A stretch of DNA of 6,622 nt, from positions 1-6,622 of the forward strand of contig JAESSU010000316.1 of NCBI GenBank assembly GCA_016763955.1, read 5' to 3'. The position numbers and the translations under genes are program-made. The first letter of the stretch is position 1. Every line of letters starts with the position of its first letter. Positions 5,846 to 6,622 of this stretch are shown piece after piece. The notes beneath the pieces are model-generated. The model worked only from the letters and a program-made list of their open reading frames with translations, had not been told where the DNA came from and searched no databases. The stretch is from Phycisphaeraceae bacterium (lineage in GTDB: Bacteria > Planctomycetota > Phycisphaerae > Phycisphaerales > Phycisphaeraceae).

Positions 5846-6622
5846 TTAGATTAAGTTTTGCATCAACTCGGTGGTACCGTTGAGCAGGTCGGTGGCACCT
5901 TTTTCCAGCAGTTCGTCAATAACCTGTGTGGTGAGTTTGGCAAGGGTCTTGCCTTCACCCTTGGTGGTGGATTCGATGCATTGTTGACCATCGTAACTTA
6001 GTACGCGGGCAACGATTTCGAAATAACGACCTTCTGCATCGGTGGGATAACAGTAGGCTGCAATGGGGCTATGACAGTCACCATTGAGCTTGTCAATGAT
6101 GTTGCGCTCGACATGTACAGCCAGTGCGGTCTGCGTGTGATTCAGAGGTAAGCATCGTGAAATTGATACATGATCATCCGTGCGACATTGAATGCCCAAA
6201 GCACCTTGGCTAGCAGCGGGGAGCATGATTTTTGGATCAATGGGCTTGTTAGCAAACTGTCCCATTTGGGCGCGTTGCAAGCCCGCGACAGCCAGTAAGG
6301 TCGCATCGAATTCCTGACGGTCGAGCACCTTGGCCATGCGAGTTCCAATGTTGCCCCGCATGTCAGTGACGATTAGGTCTGGCCGTATGCGTAGGAGTTG
6401 TGAACGGCGGCGAGGACTTGATGTGCCGACGGTCGCAGCTTGGGGTAATTCTTCGAGAGTCGATGCTTTATCACTGATTAGACAATCATAAGCATTGCCA
6501 CGCTTGGGCATAGCTGCAATGGAAAGTCCGGGCGTTAAATCTGTGGGTAGGTCTTTAAGGCTATGCACCGCAATATCTGCGATGTTCGCTAAAAGCGCAC
6601 GTTCGACGGCTTTGGTGAATAA
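5846..6622 (-). CDS. hemC: Hydroxymethylbilane synthase (porphobilinogen deaminase), N-terminus cut by the window edge
   Basis: Joins four porphobilinogen molecules into hydroxymethylbilane, an early cytoplasmic step of haem and other tetrapyrrole synthesis. The frame is open to the right edge. The GTG at 6568 is only an internal Val of A-V-H-S-L-K-D, and 18 further in-frame codons beginning L-F-T-K-A-V-E are visible before it. In total 258 residues are seen; about 55-60 are missing compared with Escherichia coli HemC (313). Visible landmarks, numbered from the window edge, are the catalytic Asp24 in HSLKD (20-24), substrate-binding GTSSPRRRSQL (67-77), RGNIGTR (89-95), PAASQGALGI (135-144), and Cys183 in NGDCHSPI (180-187), which should carry the dipyrromethane cofactor by thioether. 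The C-terminal domain is complete, and the stop TAA is at 5846-5848. All key residues are present, so it should be active. Upstream genes are outside the window. Confidence 0.97.
   Translation of the reverse strand, partial: LFTKAVERALLANIADIAVHSLKDLPTDLTPGLSIAAMPKRGNAYDCLISDKASTLEELPQAATVGTSSPRRRSQLLRIRPDLIVTDMRGNIGTRMAKVLDRQEFDATLLAVAGLQRAQMGQFANKPIDPKIMLPAASQGALGIQCRTDDHVSISRCLPLNHTQTALAVHVERNIIDKLNGDCHSPIAAYCYPTDAEGRYFEIVARVLSYDGQQCIESTTKGEGKTLAKLTTQVIDELLEKGATDLLNGTTELMQNLI

Overview
This 6.6 kb window is bacterial, of moderate GC content, and mostly housekeeping chromosome. The gene set suggests a member of the Planctomycetota, perhaps Phycisphaerae. The hints are a NifA-architecture sigma-54 activator far from any nif gene, a TMTC-like membrane glycosyltransferase/TPR protein, an unfamiliar small lipoprotein, and the tpiA-secG-yicC order. 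This placement is an inference from family knowledge; no rRNA or other strong marker is present.

Left part (1-2790). The window opens inside a minus-strand gene whose first 119 codons resemble the membrane N-terminus of TMTC/O-GlcNAc-transferase-like TPR proteins. Next, also on minus, is a complete 534-residue GAF-AAA+-Fis activator of sigma-54 RNA polymerase (517-2121). Divergent from it, on plus, lies a 166-residue predicted lipoprotein that starts at TTG (2290-2790). A doubtful 63-codon ORF follows on plus (2859-3050).

Middle part (3079-5470). This is a compact minus-strand transcription unit, read right to left: a sigma-70-like promoter near 5438-5467, tpiA (glycolysis), secG (Sec translocon) and yicC (endoribonuclease family). 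It ends in an intrinsic terminator at 3082-3114. The secG stop and yicC start share the four bases ATGA, and a strong Shine-Dalgarno for yicC lies inside the last secG codons, so the two are probably translationally coupled. SecG carries an unusual long Ala/acidic tail containing an 11-residue repeat.

Right part (5400-6622). About 446 bp without a convincing protein gene separates tpiA from hemC. It holds a run of hairpins, one of which (5654-5685) has the form of an intrinsic terminator only when read on plus, where no gene is known. This is the best candidate in the window for something undescribed, such as a small RNA. The window ends inside hemC (minus; hydroxymethylbilane synthase, tetrapyrrole synthesis), which lacks its N-terminus.

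No CRISPR array, insertion sequence, tRNA, rRNA, phage gene or toxin-antitoxin pair was seen. No clearly novel multi-gene system is evident.
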